Positions 1 through 15,786 of a stretch of DNA of 64,000 nt are shown one piece after another. The notes under the pieces were generated by a model, which ran no database searches, had not been told where the DNA came from, and was given only the letters and a program-made list of their open reading frames with translations. Position 1 is the stretch's first letter, and each line of letters begins with the position of its first letter. The stretch covers positions 109,395,587 to 109,459,586 of the forward strand of contig CM043964.1 of assembly GCA_014529385.2 (NCBI GenBank). The letters run 5' to 3'. The position numbers and the translations under genes are program-made. This DNA comes from Adiantum capillus-veneris (taxonomy: Eukaryota > Streptophyta > Polypodiopsida > Polypodiales > Pteridaceae).

Positions 1-139
1 TTTGGAGGAAAACTTGCCTTCCTTCAAGAAGTGAAAAGGAAGGGTGAAACTGCTTCCTTGAAGTTTGAAGCTTTCCCTTTCTTTCTAGCTTTCTTGTCAA
101 CACAAGTATGCTATCTTTCCTTGTTATACACAACAAAGC

Positions 140-220
140 TCAATAGCTTGATGGTAAAGTGTTGGCATGTTACCCTCATGGGGTAGGTTCAACCCTCCTT
201 CATGCAAGGGTTAAGCGGGC
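140..220 (+). other. tRNA-like sequence, possible SINE head (Pol III A and B boxes)
   Basis: An A-box-like motif (TAGCTTGATGG, 144-154) lies about 42 bases before a B-box-like motif (GGTTCAACCCT, 186-196), the normal spacing in a tRNA gene. Between them TACCC and GGGTA (about 170-184) can pair as an anticodon-like stem with CAT in the loop. The acceptor and T stems pair poorly, so this is not a working tRNA gene. A tRNA-derived SINE head or tRNA pseudogene is the best reading. No A-tail or target duplication was identified. Confidence 0.35.
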
Positions 221-1170
221 CTTCCTATGCGCACAACCAATAGCGCCAACGGAAGCCTTCGGAGCCTTGGTGCTGTAGAGTTGCTGGTTGAGTTTGCCTT
301 GGTTGCCTGCCTTGGTCGTGCGTTGTGGGCGGCGTAGGTGGGGTGGTTGCGGTTGGCTGTCGTTGTCTGCGGATCGTGGAAGAGAAGCAGTATGTACATG
401 CAACCCACTTTTCCTTCTTTTTGTTGCACGATGGAGACGTTGCTGTCTACGGATCGTGGGAGAGAAGCACCGCGTTGCATGCACATGCAACCCACTTTTC
501 CCCTTTCCCAAAAATAGCTTGGATACCAATGAAAGGGTGGTGGTAATGTGTGTGCTATCCACCCAACCATGCTATCTTATAACCTCCCCCTAGCTTACAC
601 ACTGTCCGGTCGTGCCGATGGCCTTGCCTGTAGGACCATGTCCTTACAGCAGTCTTACCATTGATGTGTGGCAGTGTCTATAATCCTTTACAAATTTTGG
701 GCTACATGGCAATAACTGACAATTTGAAGGCTAACACAAAGCTTTGAGTGAAAATGTGTCTTGTTGACAAGAAATATAACAAACCTATGAGACTCGATTA
801 GTAAAAATAATTTGCAAAGTCATGTACCACATTATCAAAGCAAAGATTTTGTGTATTTGTAGTGGTTGGAAATCCATCGAAATTTCAAAAGCTTTGGGAG
901 GCTTAGAAGTCATACTTGAATCTTCAACTTGAAAGTTTTCAGTTTTCATGGTGAAGTACTTGCAGATAAGTACTTGGAATAGCATAAACTTCAAATGCTT
1001 TGAAGTTTAACATGTTGGCACAAGATCTCATTGCGGAAGCGTTCTTGTAGCGTGTTGATGTGCTTGCGAAAATTGCCTTAGTAGGTGTTTTGAAATGTCT
1101 GGGTAATGACTACCTCCAACTTTTGCAAGCATTTTAGAACGTTTGGACACCAATCCTAGGATTGACTGTG
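221..1170. other. no gene recognised
   Basis: Short overlapping open frames on both strands (about 200-590) have no recognisable domain. Two diverged copies of a roughly 100-bp stretch containing GGATCGTGG and ATGCAACCCACTTTTCC occur near 370-415 and 448-505, suggesting an old tandem duplication. Nothing else is supported. Confidence 0.5.
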
Positions 1171-1171
1171 C

Positions 1172-1480
1172 CCAGGCGTTTTGAGATGCTACAGCCAACC
1201 ACGCTTTGCCACATCCTTCAAAACTCCTACGCTGCACACAGGCACTTGCCTTTCAAAACGCCCATGTTGCCTACGCTATGCTATGTCCTCCTGCAAAGGA
1301 GGCCGTGTTTTGAGAGGAAACTTGCCAAACCTTGTGGGGTTTCACCACCTAGGCTTTGCTAGCGATAACGACTACATTTTGAGAGGTTGTTGCAATTGCC
1401 TTATGCTAGGCCTGCGAACACCCATGCCAAACACCTATACTCTGGGCAGCGTTTTGAGATGTGCCCTTGCCAACTATCCT
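1172..1480 (+). repeat. degenerate tandem repeat with TTTTGAGA core
   Basis: The core TTTTGAGA, followed by TG or GG, recurs near 1174, 1306, 1378 and 1452. Each copy lies near variants of CCTACGCT/GCCTTATGCTAGG and TTGCCAA. Spacing is about 132, 72 and 74 bases, so this is an old, diverged minisatellite of roughly 70-75 bp. The open frame across it (1181-1582) has no recognisable domain and is probably not a gene. Confidence 0.4.
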
Positions 1481-1634
1481 CAACACTGCTTAAGTCCGCG
1501 AACTCTATTAGCCTTGGCGACAATGTCTTGGAGTGCATCTCCCCATTTCCCTAGCCGACATGTGCTTTGTTACCATTTGTAGAGTCAACGGCTATGGAGG
1601 ATGCCATCGACAAGGAGCCATGGCAAGGTGATCA

Positions 1635-1945
<311 letters not shown>

Positions 1946-3800
1946 GATATCCGACACAAATACAAAAAAAAGAACATGCTATATGAGATCCTTTTATTCA
2001 ATGCCTTTTACATATATATAAGGTGAAACTTGCCATGCAAAGTCTACCTACACTGGAGCTATACCTGCATCCTATTAGGGTATGTTCCCACTGGCACCAA
2101 AGGGTTTGAAAACCCAACAACACTATCAGATGATGGCTCGCAATGCAGTGATGATGTGGCATACTTGATGGTGGCCATTCTCGTACCCCTAAGGGGACCC
2201 TTTTATTAAGGAAGATAATGGAGCACTAGCGCTAGAGCTAGTGCCCCCCTCCCTGAGCCTGTTGAGAATGCGGCAAAGATAGGGAGTTGGAAAGTCAATC
2301 AAGAGGGTTTCAAGCTTGTCAAAATTGCCAAATGAAGTGCCAAAAAGGGCAATGAGGGGATAGTTTCCAAAAATGGGTTGAAACCCCTATTAAAAAAACG
2401 TTAGTAATTTAATGGGGGGCATTTTTACACAGTTCAGATTTGTGAGAGCCAAGTGAGGAGCCCTAGGGGCTGTTTTTCTTTGTGATGCTCGCTGTTTTGA
2501 AATTGTAATGTTTGTAAGAGTGTTCTACTAAGCAAGATTGAGCCACTTCCCCCTCCTGGTGTTGTTTTTCCCTTTCCCCTCTCTTTTCCCTTGGTCTTGT
2601 GCTTTTGTCCACAATGTTGGCAGTGTGTGTGCGTGTCCCCCAAACTGGCAGTGGTTTGCAAAGAGAGTGAGATAGAGGTGTTGCATGTGTCCAAAGCGAT
2701 GGAGCCAGATGTTCCGTGCATCTGTGTGGAATGGTGGTCTTGCCAAGAGGGTCTGTGTTGAGGGGTGTATTTTTTTTGTGAGCTTTTGATTTCAAGCTTT
2801 TGCAATCAAAACCATTTTTGCAAGCTTTGTGACATTAGATTTGGAGACTTTTTTTTAATGACACAAAGATGTTCACCAAAAAAGAGACATTACTCATACG
2901 ATACACACGTAAGTACACACTAAAAGCATGTATAAGTTTCCAACAGTCCTAATTTTGAGCTTGCACATCTGGCAAGATATAAATCGCAAAGCTTACATCT
3001 ATAAGTAGAGGGGATTAAAAAAAAGATCAAAGGGTGGGGAGAAGTAATTCCGTAGCTCACACATAAGGAGATGACTCCTTTGATGCATAGCTCTAGACGA
3101 TTTTCTTTAAGATGTAGGTTCTCTACACCATAGGGTTTATCTTGCGGGTTTGCCCCAAGACAAATGCAAGGTCCATGGGAGTAAGTATAGGTTAACGAAT
3201 GACCATGCTCTCTTTTGGTTGAATCCCAAGTATGTGCACATACACATAATACATGCGCTTACATCCTAAAAATGGCTTTATGCATAGATTCTCTCTTTTG
3301 AAAATCGGGGCAGGTGCAACTAGGTTCTACCTTTTTGTGTACATCATAACAACTCTGTGTCAAGACTCAAAAAACCATGTGTTGTTCAGTTTCCACTTTC
3401 TCTTCCAAGAACATTGCAACCATACATGCAACTGAGTCCAATCTCTTTTGTGCTTCTTTGGCAATACCATGCCTCCACTTGCACTTCTTGCTACTTGATC
3501 CTCCCTCTGTAAGAGTAGAAAACATAATTGTTGATGTTTTGTAGTGATGTTGCAAAATTTGCAAATTACAAACCACTTTGCACTAGGCTGTCACTCTCTT
3601 CCTTAGATAGATTGGTCCCAATATCCATTGGCCAAAATGTAGGAACAATAGGTGAGAATTTAACTTGCCTTTGTTCTCTTTGTGTATGGCTTGCATTATG
3701 ATTGTAGAACCATATCCACTGTGCAATCATCTCGTCTTTAAAGGTTCACTCAAATAAAAGACATGGCGCAACCAATCCCACATGACGGCTCTGTAATTTG
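1946..3800. other. no gene recognised
   Basis: This stretch has only short open frames (for example 2434-2805 on the minus strand) without recognisable domains, plus short A/T runs. No RNA gene or element boundary was seen. Confidence 0.5.
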
Positions 3801-6520
3801 TTACCCACAATTTTTCTTCCCTTCCATACCAAAACATTTCCTCAAGCAATTGGTTGGCATCCTTCGTAAAGCCCACTCTTCACGTGAAACTTTCACCTCT
3901 TGAATACACCTTGCTAAATTTGCTCCTTGATTCACTGGAATGCTTTCTTCTGCTTCATTGTCACTGGCATATATCTCTTCATTATCCTCTCTATCAAATT
4001 GTATACTTTGTGGTCTCCCTCTAATTTTGCGTTTCCTTGCTTCCATTACATATCCAAGTTTATGTGAATTTGTATTAGCTGCACTTGCTTTCTTGTTCCT
4101 TTGCACAGTCTCTTTGTCACCTTCCATCACAGGCTCTGTATACAAAGGACTACCAACAACCAAGCCTTTCAATGTACTTGCAATATAAATAGGATTTGGA
4201 GATTCTCTTTGTTTGGCATTGGCCATCATTGCTTATATGGAAGGGTATTTCCTATGCATTTGCCTATGGTGTATCCCAATCTTTTTGTGCATTGAATATA
4301 TGCATTCAAAACATCGCCAACAAGTGCATCATAAAGTGGGATTTTTTGTTTTCCACTTTCACTTGCCAGGCAACTTGCATGGATTCTCTCTGACAAGTTT
4401 ATGCTTGGAATTAGAGCATTCTCCCAAGGACTCTTGTTGGTGTATAATACAATATAGAAAATAACATATATACGTGAATCCCTATTTTCTTTTATGCCAT
4501 AAAAATCAAAGAGAAGATTGATATACCATTGGTTCAAATCTTCCTGAATGGAAAATTTGTTGCTCGTACCCATTAAACCATCACTCTAAAGCCTTTATAT
4601 TATCTCATGTCACATTTTGCACCCACCAATCTCGTATTGTGGAAGTTAACAAAAGGAGGCCTCTTTAGTTTTCTTTGCCAAGCGCCATGCTTCACACATT
4701 TCAATGTGATGCATTTGTCTCTCTATAGTAGTGAAATATTTTTTAGTATGTTTGTGTAGACTCTTTTCCCAATGGAAAAGGCATAAGTGCTCCCTCCCTT
4801 CCATTATGTTATGCATTCCTTCATTGTATACAGCCCATATTGCCAACCAATTAGCTCGAGCTTTGTCAGACATGAATCCGACAAATTCCGGTGGTTCATG
4901 GCCGCATCTCTCCATCATTGTATTTAAATTTCTCCAAAACAAGATTTGTGACTCTTCATCTTCCTCTTTACATTCACACATTGCAATCACCTACAATGCT
5001 CTCATGTTGTATACAAAGTACAAATAAGGATAAGAAAGGTGACTCATATCAAAATATGTTATTTAATATGTATTCATGCGCTCACTTACTCGGGGTCATA
5101 AACCGAGCATGACATAGTTGCCCATCCTTCAATCCGGTGAGTGTAATCAAAGTGCACACATGCACTTATCAAATCTCTTGTCCCTCCTCGGCTCATTCGA
5201 TTGACAAGTTCAACTCTTGAAGCAGGTCCTTTGGTGGACATTTTAAACATGTAACATTTGTCCTTGGGTCCACCCTGACCAAGAAAACGATTTCCATGAA
5301 AGAATGGAAAAACAAAGTGCTTCTGTAGCAATAGTATATAATGACCTGACTCTGTTTAGATTTCTCATTTGACACAATTCCTTTGAATCCCCTATTCTAA
5401 ACAAGTGGCATCATTTCTTCAAGAAAATGGTTAAGCTCAACATCAATGGCTTCCAAATCATCTTCTTTAGTCAAAGATTGGAATAACATTTGTCAACAAA
5501 CAACTAACATCTTTACTTTTCTAGGAACCCCCTTATTAATTTTTAGAATTGTGCTAACAAGACCGCACACCCTTTCAAGGGCTGCCCTCTTAGTACTTGA
5601 CTGAACATTATGGCCATGCTTCCCAAGATGGATCACCAAACACATTATTGTGGCTTCTTTTGGCATCACATAATAGATCATGCATCTGCAAACATTTGAA
5701 CAAGTGACAATTTTCTCACGATAATGGCAACTTATTATTAGGATAGCCCATGTTGATTTGTCTGTCCAAGTGACCATGAAAGAATTTTCTCACAATAGTG
5801 GAAAGTTATTTTAGATTTACCTTTGCTAGGAGGATAGCCCATGCTGGTTTGTCTCTCCAAGTGTCCAAGTATCTTCTTTCACTCATGTAAAAAGGACATG
5901 TTACCCTACAACATTAAAGACTTCCAAGACAATAGCTCAAGCACACTGCAATCTATGACCATGTTGGTTGATGCTGGTCGAGACCACAAATGACCGTCAT
6001 ACTTCTGCTTCATCCTGAGCATCCTTTTACTATCATGTGTTGGAGGAAGCTCAAGACAAAAATTGCCATTATAAATAGTTGGGAGCTCATCTACCCTTTT
6101 GGGAGATCCACAAATCTCGAGTAGTTTGGACAACCTGTCGTATTTAGCGCCGTCTTTCATCCATGCAATGATGAATATATCCTTTGAACACTCTTGCTTG
6201 GTTTGGTCACCCACCCCCTGTGTGTCTTGGCAAGGTATTGGTGCCTTGGTTGTTTGGACCGTCTCCAAAACAACTGCATCTGCATCTTCATCCATATCAA
6301 TGTTAAAATGTAATAGAGTTGAACTTTTGTTACATGGAGTAGTATAGACAGAATCATCATTCATTGTTTTTAAGCTATCAGACACATAAACATAGTCATC
6401 TGAACGTAGAGTGCGGTAAGCAGAGGAACAAGTACGATCAAGGAGGTAATGTTTTTGGTCTTTGTGATCCCATCTTGGCAACACATTGACCTTGGACACA
6501 AAGCTCCCTATCTGAACCAT
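3801..6520 (-). pseudogene. Mutator-like (MULE) transposase, decayed
   Basis: Colinear minus-strand fragments (6520-5906, 5777-5493, 5331-5086, 4990-4646, 4573-4226, 4229-3801) look like pieces of one transposase. The clearest piece (4990-4646) has GFMSDKARANW..., then a spacer and REHLCLFHWEKSLHKHTKKY. This resembles the D-x-A ... C-x-x-H/W-x-K pattern around the catalytic core of plant MULE transposases. The first piece ends with KYDGHLWSRP, possibly an N-terminal DNA-binding region, and the 4573-4226 piece contains NLSERIHASCL. Pieces are separated by stops and frameshifts; some gaps may be introns. No terminal inverted repeats were identified. Family assignment is by motif memory only; another DDE family is possible. 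Confidence 0.5.
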
Positions 6521-6849
6521 TGCTTATAACCCTTCAAATTTGACAAAAGGAGGTAACAAGCTTTGAAGAAAATATTTACTAAGGAGAAGCTCTCCATTCC
6601 TTAATGAAACACTATATTCCACCGAAGCACCATTTATTGTCCATGAAACCATGGATGAAGTTGTTATTTTTGAAACAAATATGGAGGAGGAAAGCTTGAA
6701 AGAGAGAAAGAGACAAAATGAGATGACAGAGAGTGTGTATAAGACATAATGGAAGTGCAAAAGAATATAGCTCCAAGGTACAGTCGTAATCATTACGGTG
6801 TAATCAAATAAAAATCCCTTCAAATCTTCTAGCTAAAACACATTGCTCT

Positions 6850-7064
6850 CACAGTCTCTCAAAATATGTGTATTTGCCAAAAAAAAATATTATAAACGTG
6901 TATTTTACTATAGTATTTGTAACATATACTATGTATGTTATATATTATACGTTCCAAATGCACTATACTATAGATATAACTATACATAACAATGTATTAT
7001 ACTATATTATTTGTAAGAAATACTGTGTAAATAATTACATAAACATACATGTAAATATATTCAC
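6850..7064. other. AT-rich stretch without a gene
   Basis: Extremely A+T-rich DNA dominated by TATA, ATATA and TTATAT strings. The open frame at 6868-7110 is low complexity and not credible as a gene. Confidence 0.6.
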
Positions 7065-7210
7065 ACACCTTTTATTATATACTATGTATATAGCTATACA
7101 TATTATATAATAAATCACATAAATATAGCATATAATTATATAAATATATGTTATATTTATGTGATTTAATATATACTATGTATAGCTCTATAGTATATAT
7201 TAAAAGGTGT
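7065..7210. mobile_element. 146-bp foldback / MITE-like element
   Basis: The sequence from ACACCTTTTATTATA (7065) to its near reverse complement ending AAAAGGTGT (7210) is an almost complete inverted repeat. The inner arms match through TAAATCACATAAATATA (7111-7127) and TATATTTATGTGATTTA (about 7152-7168). Arms are about 65 bp with a 10-15 bp loop. This is typical of a foldback MITE, but no clear target duplication was found, and the AT-rich context makes a spontaneously formed palindrome an alternative. Confidence 0.55.
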
Positions 7211-7361
7211 TCCTAATGGCTTCAAAAAAATTAAAATTTGCTCCAAATTCAAAAATTCCACTCAAAAACAAGAAAAACAATGCGTTAATCTATAGCACGT
7301 AATGACAGGCAATGACAAAGCACATAGATCTGCAACAATTCTACCTAAGAAAGATGAATAC

Positions 7362-7414
<53 letters not shown>

Positions 7415-7973
7415 CTAAGGAGAACTTAAAAGAAAACGCTAAAGGAAAAATGAAAGAGCAGAGAAACACCTATTTATATGGACACAAAAAGTCTTTTGAC
7501 TTTCCATCTTCATTTGTTTTTTGACTTCTCACCTTCATTCTCTTTTACTTTCCACCTACATCTGTCTTTTCATTTCCTAAACTCACCCTTCACTTATGTA
7601 CTTAATCTGTTTTGAAAGAATTTTTATTTTTTTGAGATTGGGGAGACCTAATAGTTATTATACTTTAACTATTTATATATAACAATATATATTTATATTT
7701 TCACTACTCCACACACACACACACATATATATATAGTTTATATAATAAAATAATATATAATATGTTATGCTATAGTAAATTATACATTACATTATGTTTA
7801 GAACAACTATATTATAATGTTATATAACTAATATATTGTTTAAAGTATATATATTTATATGATTATTATAGAGTTACTATTATTTATATTCTTATTATAT
7901 GGTTACATATTATATATATTAATTATAGTATAGGTAGTTTATATAGTGTATATAGTTTATATATACGATATAT
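7211..7973. other. no gene; (GA)n and AT-rich DNA
   Basis: This stretch contains a (GA)n microsatellite at 7364-7412, a short (AC)n at about 7711-7726 and long A/T-rich tracts. No coding potential was recognised. Confidence 0.6.
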
Positions 7974-8014
7974 ATGGGCATCATTTTTCGTCGCCACCAA
8001 CGAAATCGTAAGAA

Positions 8015-8056
<42 letters not shown>

Positions 8057-8097
8057 TCATCTCGTGCACAGATGATACAGGGAAACCCCCCCCCCCT
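7974..8097. repeat. poly-G(40)/poly-C(11) hairpin unit
   Basis: A run of 40 G (8015-8054) is followed by CATCATCTCGTGCACAGATGATACAGG and a run of 11 C (8086-8096). CATCAT and ATGATA around the spacer, and the G and C runs outside, can pair. Upstream, TCGT and ACGA flank GCCACCA (about 7988-8002) as another small stem. The minus-strand open frame with a proline run is a translation of the G tract. Confidence 0.7.
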
Positions 8098-8342
8098 TTT
8101 CTTTTTTCAGATTTGTGGACAAAAAATGGAAGCGCCACCATGCTTAATTTTAGCACAAATGCAACAAATGTCAAATTGTTGACTAACATCAGTGTCATTC
8201 TCTTCTTATAGTAAATTGAATAGATAGTGCTAGTACTCATAGAATACAACTTATGACAAGAGTAGTAGAGGTAAACACAGTGTATCACAACAACCACAAC
8301 ACGTTTGTATGTGATCCCCAGCATGTCAGGCTTGGTATGCAC

Positions 8343-8428
8343 CCATGGAAAAAAAAAAGGGCATCGTTTGCGTGTGTGCGAACGATGGCAGGCTCCATCC
8401 TCCTCCCCCCCCCCCCCCCCCCTTTTTC
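8343..8428. repeat. second hairpin unit with poly-C(18)
   Basis: GGGCATCGTTTGCG ... CGAACGATGGCAGG (about 8360-8392) forms a stem of the same design as the unit at 7974-8097. It is followed by CTCC and 18 C (8405-8422), then TTTTTCT. The shared order (GCATCRT stem, purine-rich GCAGG/ACAGG, C run, T run) suggests two diverged copies of one small repeat. Confidence 0.55.
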
Positions 8429-8666
8429 TAGAGGCATGAACGTTGATTGCTCAGCTCTTTAAATAAAATCAAGGAAGCTTGCATCTAATTGATGGCACTA
8501 TTTTTAGCAAGAATTAGCTTTGTGCTATTTTTAGTAGGTCACAATCTTGATGACATGTGGCATTAGAGAAGCTTCGTAAGCCGAGAAGCAAGAGAAGATC
8601 GTGGAGTTGTCCGGGAACTCAAAAGTCTTGAAATTGCACAAGTGGTGAATGGAATCCTCAGCAACA

Positions 8667-8782
<116 letters not shown>

Positions 8783-8846
8783 CGGATAGCAACTACGACG
8801 GTAGCAACGATAGCAGAGGCATACGACTAGACTAGCATGCGTATTC

Positions 8847-8854
8847 GGGGGGGG

Positions 8855-8899
<45 letters not shown>

Positions 8900-9024
8900 G
8901 GCAAGTCGTGAAGAAAAACAATACTAGCAAGTCCCAAAGCTTTCATCGCAAAGGCAAAGGGATGTGAATGATTGTCTCTCTCTCACACACACACAAACAC
9001 ACACAACACACACACACACACACA
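8847..9024. repeat. poly-G/(GA)n and (TC)n(AC)n microsatellites
   Basis: Eleven G lead into (GA)n (8857-8898). After 76 bp of unique sequence comes a short (TC)n followed by imperfect (AC)n (8975-9024). The second tract directly abuts the PPR pseudogene. Confidence 0.9.
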
Positions 9025-9026
9025 TT

Positions 9027-10450
9027 GAGCGCAAGATATGCCCAACAAGGCTATGACGAAGAAGCTATGGGATGCTTTCAATGGATGCAAACCAAGGGCG
9101 TCTCTCCAAATGCAATCACAAAAGTTTTCGAGGAGGTTCGTCTCCACGATGTAGTCTCTTGACACACACTGATTGCAACATATGCCCAGCAAGGGTATGG
9201 CCTAAAAGCTATGGGCCACTTCCAATTAAATCAAAGTGAGGGGTGGCATTAGGCAAGATGTTGATATAGGCACATGATATAGTTAGTTAGGGAATGTTGA
9301 AAAGAAACCTATTGCTTGGAAATGATTTGGACGAGTTACATGCCAAATGTGGTGTACATCAGAAAGCCCAAAAAGTGCTTGAGGAGATTCGTCTCTAGGA
9401 TGCCGTCTATTGACAAATACTGATTGCAAGATATGCCCAACAAGGGTAAGCCCAATAAAATTTCAATGATATAGGCTTGTTACTCCAATGCCCTTACCTC
9501 TGGCTATTAATCTTGTGCATATATACACCATTGACGAGGGAATGCGTATCCATGATGAGATTTTTAGGTGGGGATTGCCTACTTTGTGTTATGATTGACA
9601 CTGGAGGGTGAGTTCCACGGTTGGATCTCATGTTGAAGCATCAGAATGTGCTAGGTAACTACTCTCATGGACACATATGTATATTGAATGTTGTGCCCTC
9701 TGATAGGCACCATGTCACCTGCTATGGTCTAATTTGAGGATAGCGCAGGCAAACACACTCTTTGCCATTCCTGTAAATTAGTCAACTAATGCTTGTGTGT
9801 ATTGGAGTTGGGATATTCACATGGAAGGCAAAGCTAGTGGTGAGCTGCAACTTGCCCTAACTTCCTATATCGTCCTTTCTTGGAGTGCTCTGATTGCATG
9901 GTAACTCAGCTAGGTCTGGGGTGTTCCAGAAAGTGCTTAGTAAGTATCATACTATGTAGTAATGCTCTTGTCAATATGTATGTCAAGTGTGGTGCTCTTT
10001 GTCAAGGAAAAGTGTCGTAGAGAAGCTCCCTTCTCCTAGAATTCTCCTGTAATGCTTTGAAAACAAAGCGTACTCACATTGGGCAAGGGTAACAAGCTCT
10101 TAAGTATTTTGAACAAATGCGCCATGAGGACATTCTTTGTAATTGAGATGGTCTATGTTTGTATCCTTAGACCCTATAATGGGATTGGGCCCATTGAATG
10201 GAGAAGCGCATCCATGATGAGACTTCTAGGCAAGGTTATCTTGATGCTCTTTGACATCAAGGGTAGGTATCCTAGAGAAGCTTCCTTCTTATAGGGTTGT
10301 CCCTTATGATGCTTAAATAACAAAGTGTACTTCGATTGGGCAAGGCCAACAGGATCTTGAATATTTTGAACAGATGTACCATGAGAACATCCTTGTAATT
10401 GATCCTTGACATCACACCCAAAAAGGCAGTGCGTGCAAATCAAGAGGAGA
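9027..10450 (+). pseudogene. PPR-repeat protein pseudogene
   Basis: Translated plus-strand fragments match the PPR motif pattern. ARYAQQGYDEEAMGCF (about 9033-9080) is followed by KGVSPNAIT, VFEEVRLHDVVS and a second ATYAQQGY (about 9177). Further pieces include LHAKCGVHQKAQKV (about 9338), ARYAQQG (about 9430), DEGMRIHDEI (about 9533), NALVNMYVKCG (about 9961) and ALKYFEQMRHEDIL (about 10094). PPR proteins bind organellar RNA, and the NALV-MY-KCG and G-IHDEI strings are typical of the PLS subclass. Stops, frameshifts and lost units occur throughout, so this is a relic. It may be several partial copies rather than one gene. The fragment at 10320-10460 resembles the one at 10060-10140, suggesting an internal duplication. 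Confidence 0.75.
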
Positions 10451-10459
10451 ACCCGTCTC

Positions 10460-11750
10460 AAAAAGAATGGTGACCAGTCAATTATGAAGTGAAGAAGCCA
10501 AGGAGGAGGGAATCTCTTAATTGAGAGCTTGCCATGGGTAGAAAAGGGATTATGGGCTTTGTTTTACCTTTTAATAAGGTTCTTTAGAAATAGCTACATG
10601 GTGGTGATGTACAAGAAGTTAGAAATGTTTTCTTCTTCTCTTCTAAAGTGGAGTATGTGAGAGAGAGGAACGAAAAGAGTAGGATGTTGAAGTTTTCTGA
10701 GAGGCATTTAAAGTAAGAGTGTGCTCTGAGCTATGGAGAGGCAATTGTGAGTGAGTGTTTGTGCATGTCCCTTGGGTTTCATGAACATCTAAAGGCTCAA
10801 ATTGACCTGCAATATGTGGAAATAAAAAAACAAGATGTATTTGCGTATTTATGTACATGGTGGACACATGACTTGGAAATGGCATTATGGTGGTCGTGTG
10901 ACTTGATTATGTGATTGGAGGTTTGGTATGTGGTATGATATGCATATCATATTGCTACTTGGGAGTTTGGTTTTGGGCTTTCTTGAGTTATTAGCTAAGT
11001 TACTTTGAGACTATGGTAGGTGGTAGATATATGTTGTTTGGTATTCTTCAAAATATGATGTTCAATCAAAATTAATTAGAAATGGTGCTTTTTAAAGTTA
11101 CATTTTAGGCTAATAACAGATGTGCATGAGCATACATTCCCCATAGCAAAGACATGCATACATGTTACATTTGATTGTTTGGTGATTGAAGAAATGCACA
11201 ATCTAATGTAGACTTTTCTCATGTTACACTAATAGTTAAGGATATTTATTTTTAGTGTAATACAAACATTAAAAACTCAAAAATAATGTTTCAATAGCAA
11301 AAATTCAAAAATAATGTTTCAATAGCAAAAGCTCGAAAATGGAAGTTCACAAATATAAAATCCCTTGTGTCGAGAGGTGTACATACAAAATTTTGTTGGT
11401 GTAGGTGTAATTTTGAAGGCATTTTCGAGAGGACAAGGATGCTACGAATGCCCTGAGCTATAGAGAGGCCTTGTATTGTGTGCTGGGTGTTTTCCCCATT
11501 TCCCTTCTCCAACGTTAGTGTATGGTTTTATAAAAAAAAGTGGTTTACCCACTTGACCATGCATAATGACCCCAATCCAGTTTTATTCATGATGGAAAAG
11601 TAGCTTAATCCATGCTTACAATAAGCTAACCTTTGCTTTGTATCTCTAGGTGATAGACACTAGTCTACTAAGGTTTTAGGGAGGGTTTTTTTTAGCCGAC
11701 TTCTAGATGAGTAAATCCATTTATTGCTCATGTGTGTGTATGAGTTTGTA
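10460..11750. other. no gene recognised
   Basis: Only short open frames without domains are present. A 22-base repeat (AAAATTCAAAAATAATGTTTC type) occurs twice in tandem near 11275-11320. Nothing else is supported. Confidence 0.5.
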
Positions 11751-11751
11751 T

Positions 11752-11874
<123 letters not shown>

Positions 11875-11944
11875 ATAAAGGCCACAAAGTACAAGTGGGA
11901 GAGGGGGGGGAGGACATCAACTAGAATAGTAAAACACTTCATAA

Positions 11945-12076
11945 CTTGCCATGTTGATGAACTATATGAGGTGGGCAATCCAAGATTATGGACTGCGAAC
12001 AAAGGGGGGGTTCAAACTGCCAGAGCATCATGCGCTCGATCTAGGTGGCAAGCCTCCATTCATTAAAAAAAAAACA
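11945..12076 (+). other. possible SINE fragment with A-tail
   Basis: A weak B-box-like GGGTTCAAACTG (about 12008-12019) lies 45-50 bases after a GAGGTGGGC A-box-like motif, and the segment ends in a run of about 10 A (12065-12075). Pol III boxes plus an A-tail suggest a SINE, but the match is poor. It lies about 0.5 kb upstream of the WDR5-like start. Confidence 0.2.
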
Positions 12077-12508
12077 CACAATAGCATGGATGACCTCCCC
12101 CCCTCGAAACAAAAGGAAGTACAAGCACTTTTCAGTGATGGGCGTGAAATGGCATTTGGTCTTTGGCCCCAACTGCACCAACATATAATCTAGCTACGAA
12201 CTCCCATCTGGTTTGTCGATTCTCGAGCTGCAAGTTTGTAACTAATTTGTAACACCAATAGTGTCAATGAATAGCTACCAGAAAAGCTTTGTCCGACATC
12301 GTGATGGTGAGCAATTCGAATAAGTGTTTAGGAAAATCATATTCCCAAACAAACAAAAATATCCTTCAACCTTTTCCAAAGAAGAAAATTTAGAAAATTA
12401 ATCATTGTTTTTCATAATTTAGATTATTTTTGGTTTTGGTTGATCACCAACAGGTTTTTTGCCCTTTCAGTGCAAGAAGACACATTTTTCCGAAAGGTTC
12501 TTTTTTGA

Positions 12509-15786
<3,278 letters not shown>

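Noticed and set aside
200-593. Overlapping open frames on both strands at the left edge
   Set aside because: No recognisable domain and open on several frames, consistent with stop-poor GC-richer repeat DNA.
2434-2805. Three overlapping minus-strand frames of 72-123 codons
   Set aside because: No domain, no codon bias visible, and no splice or promoter context.
7923-8342. Poly-proline protein on the minus strand
   Set aside because: The proline run is the 40-G homopolymer.
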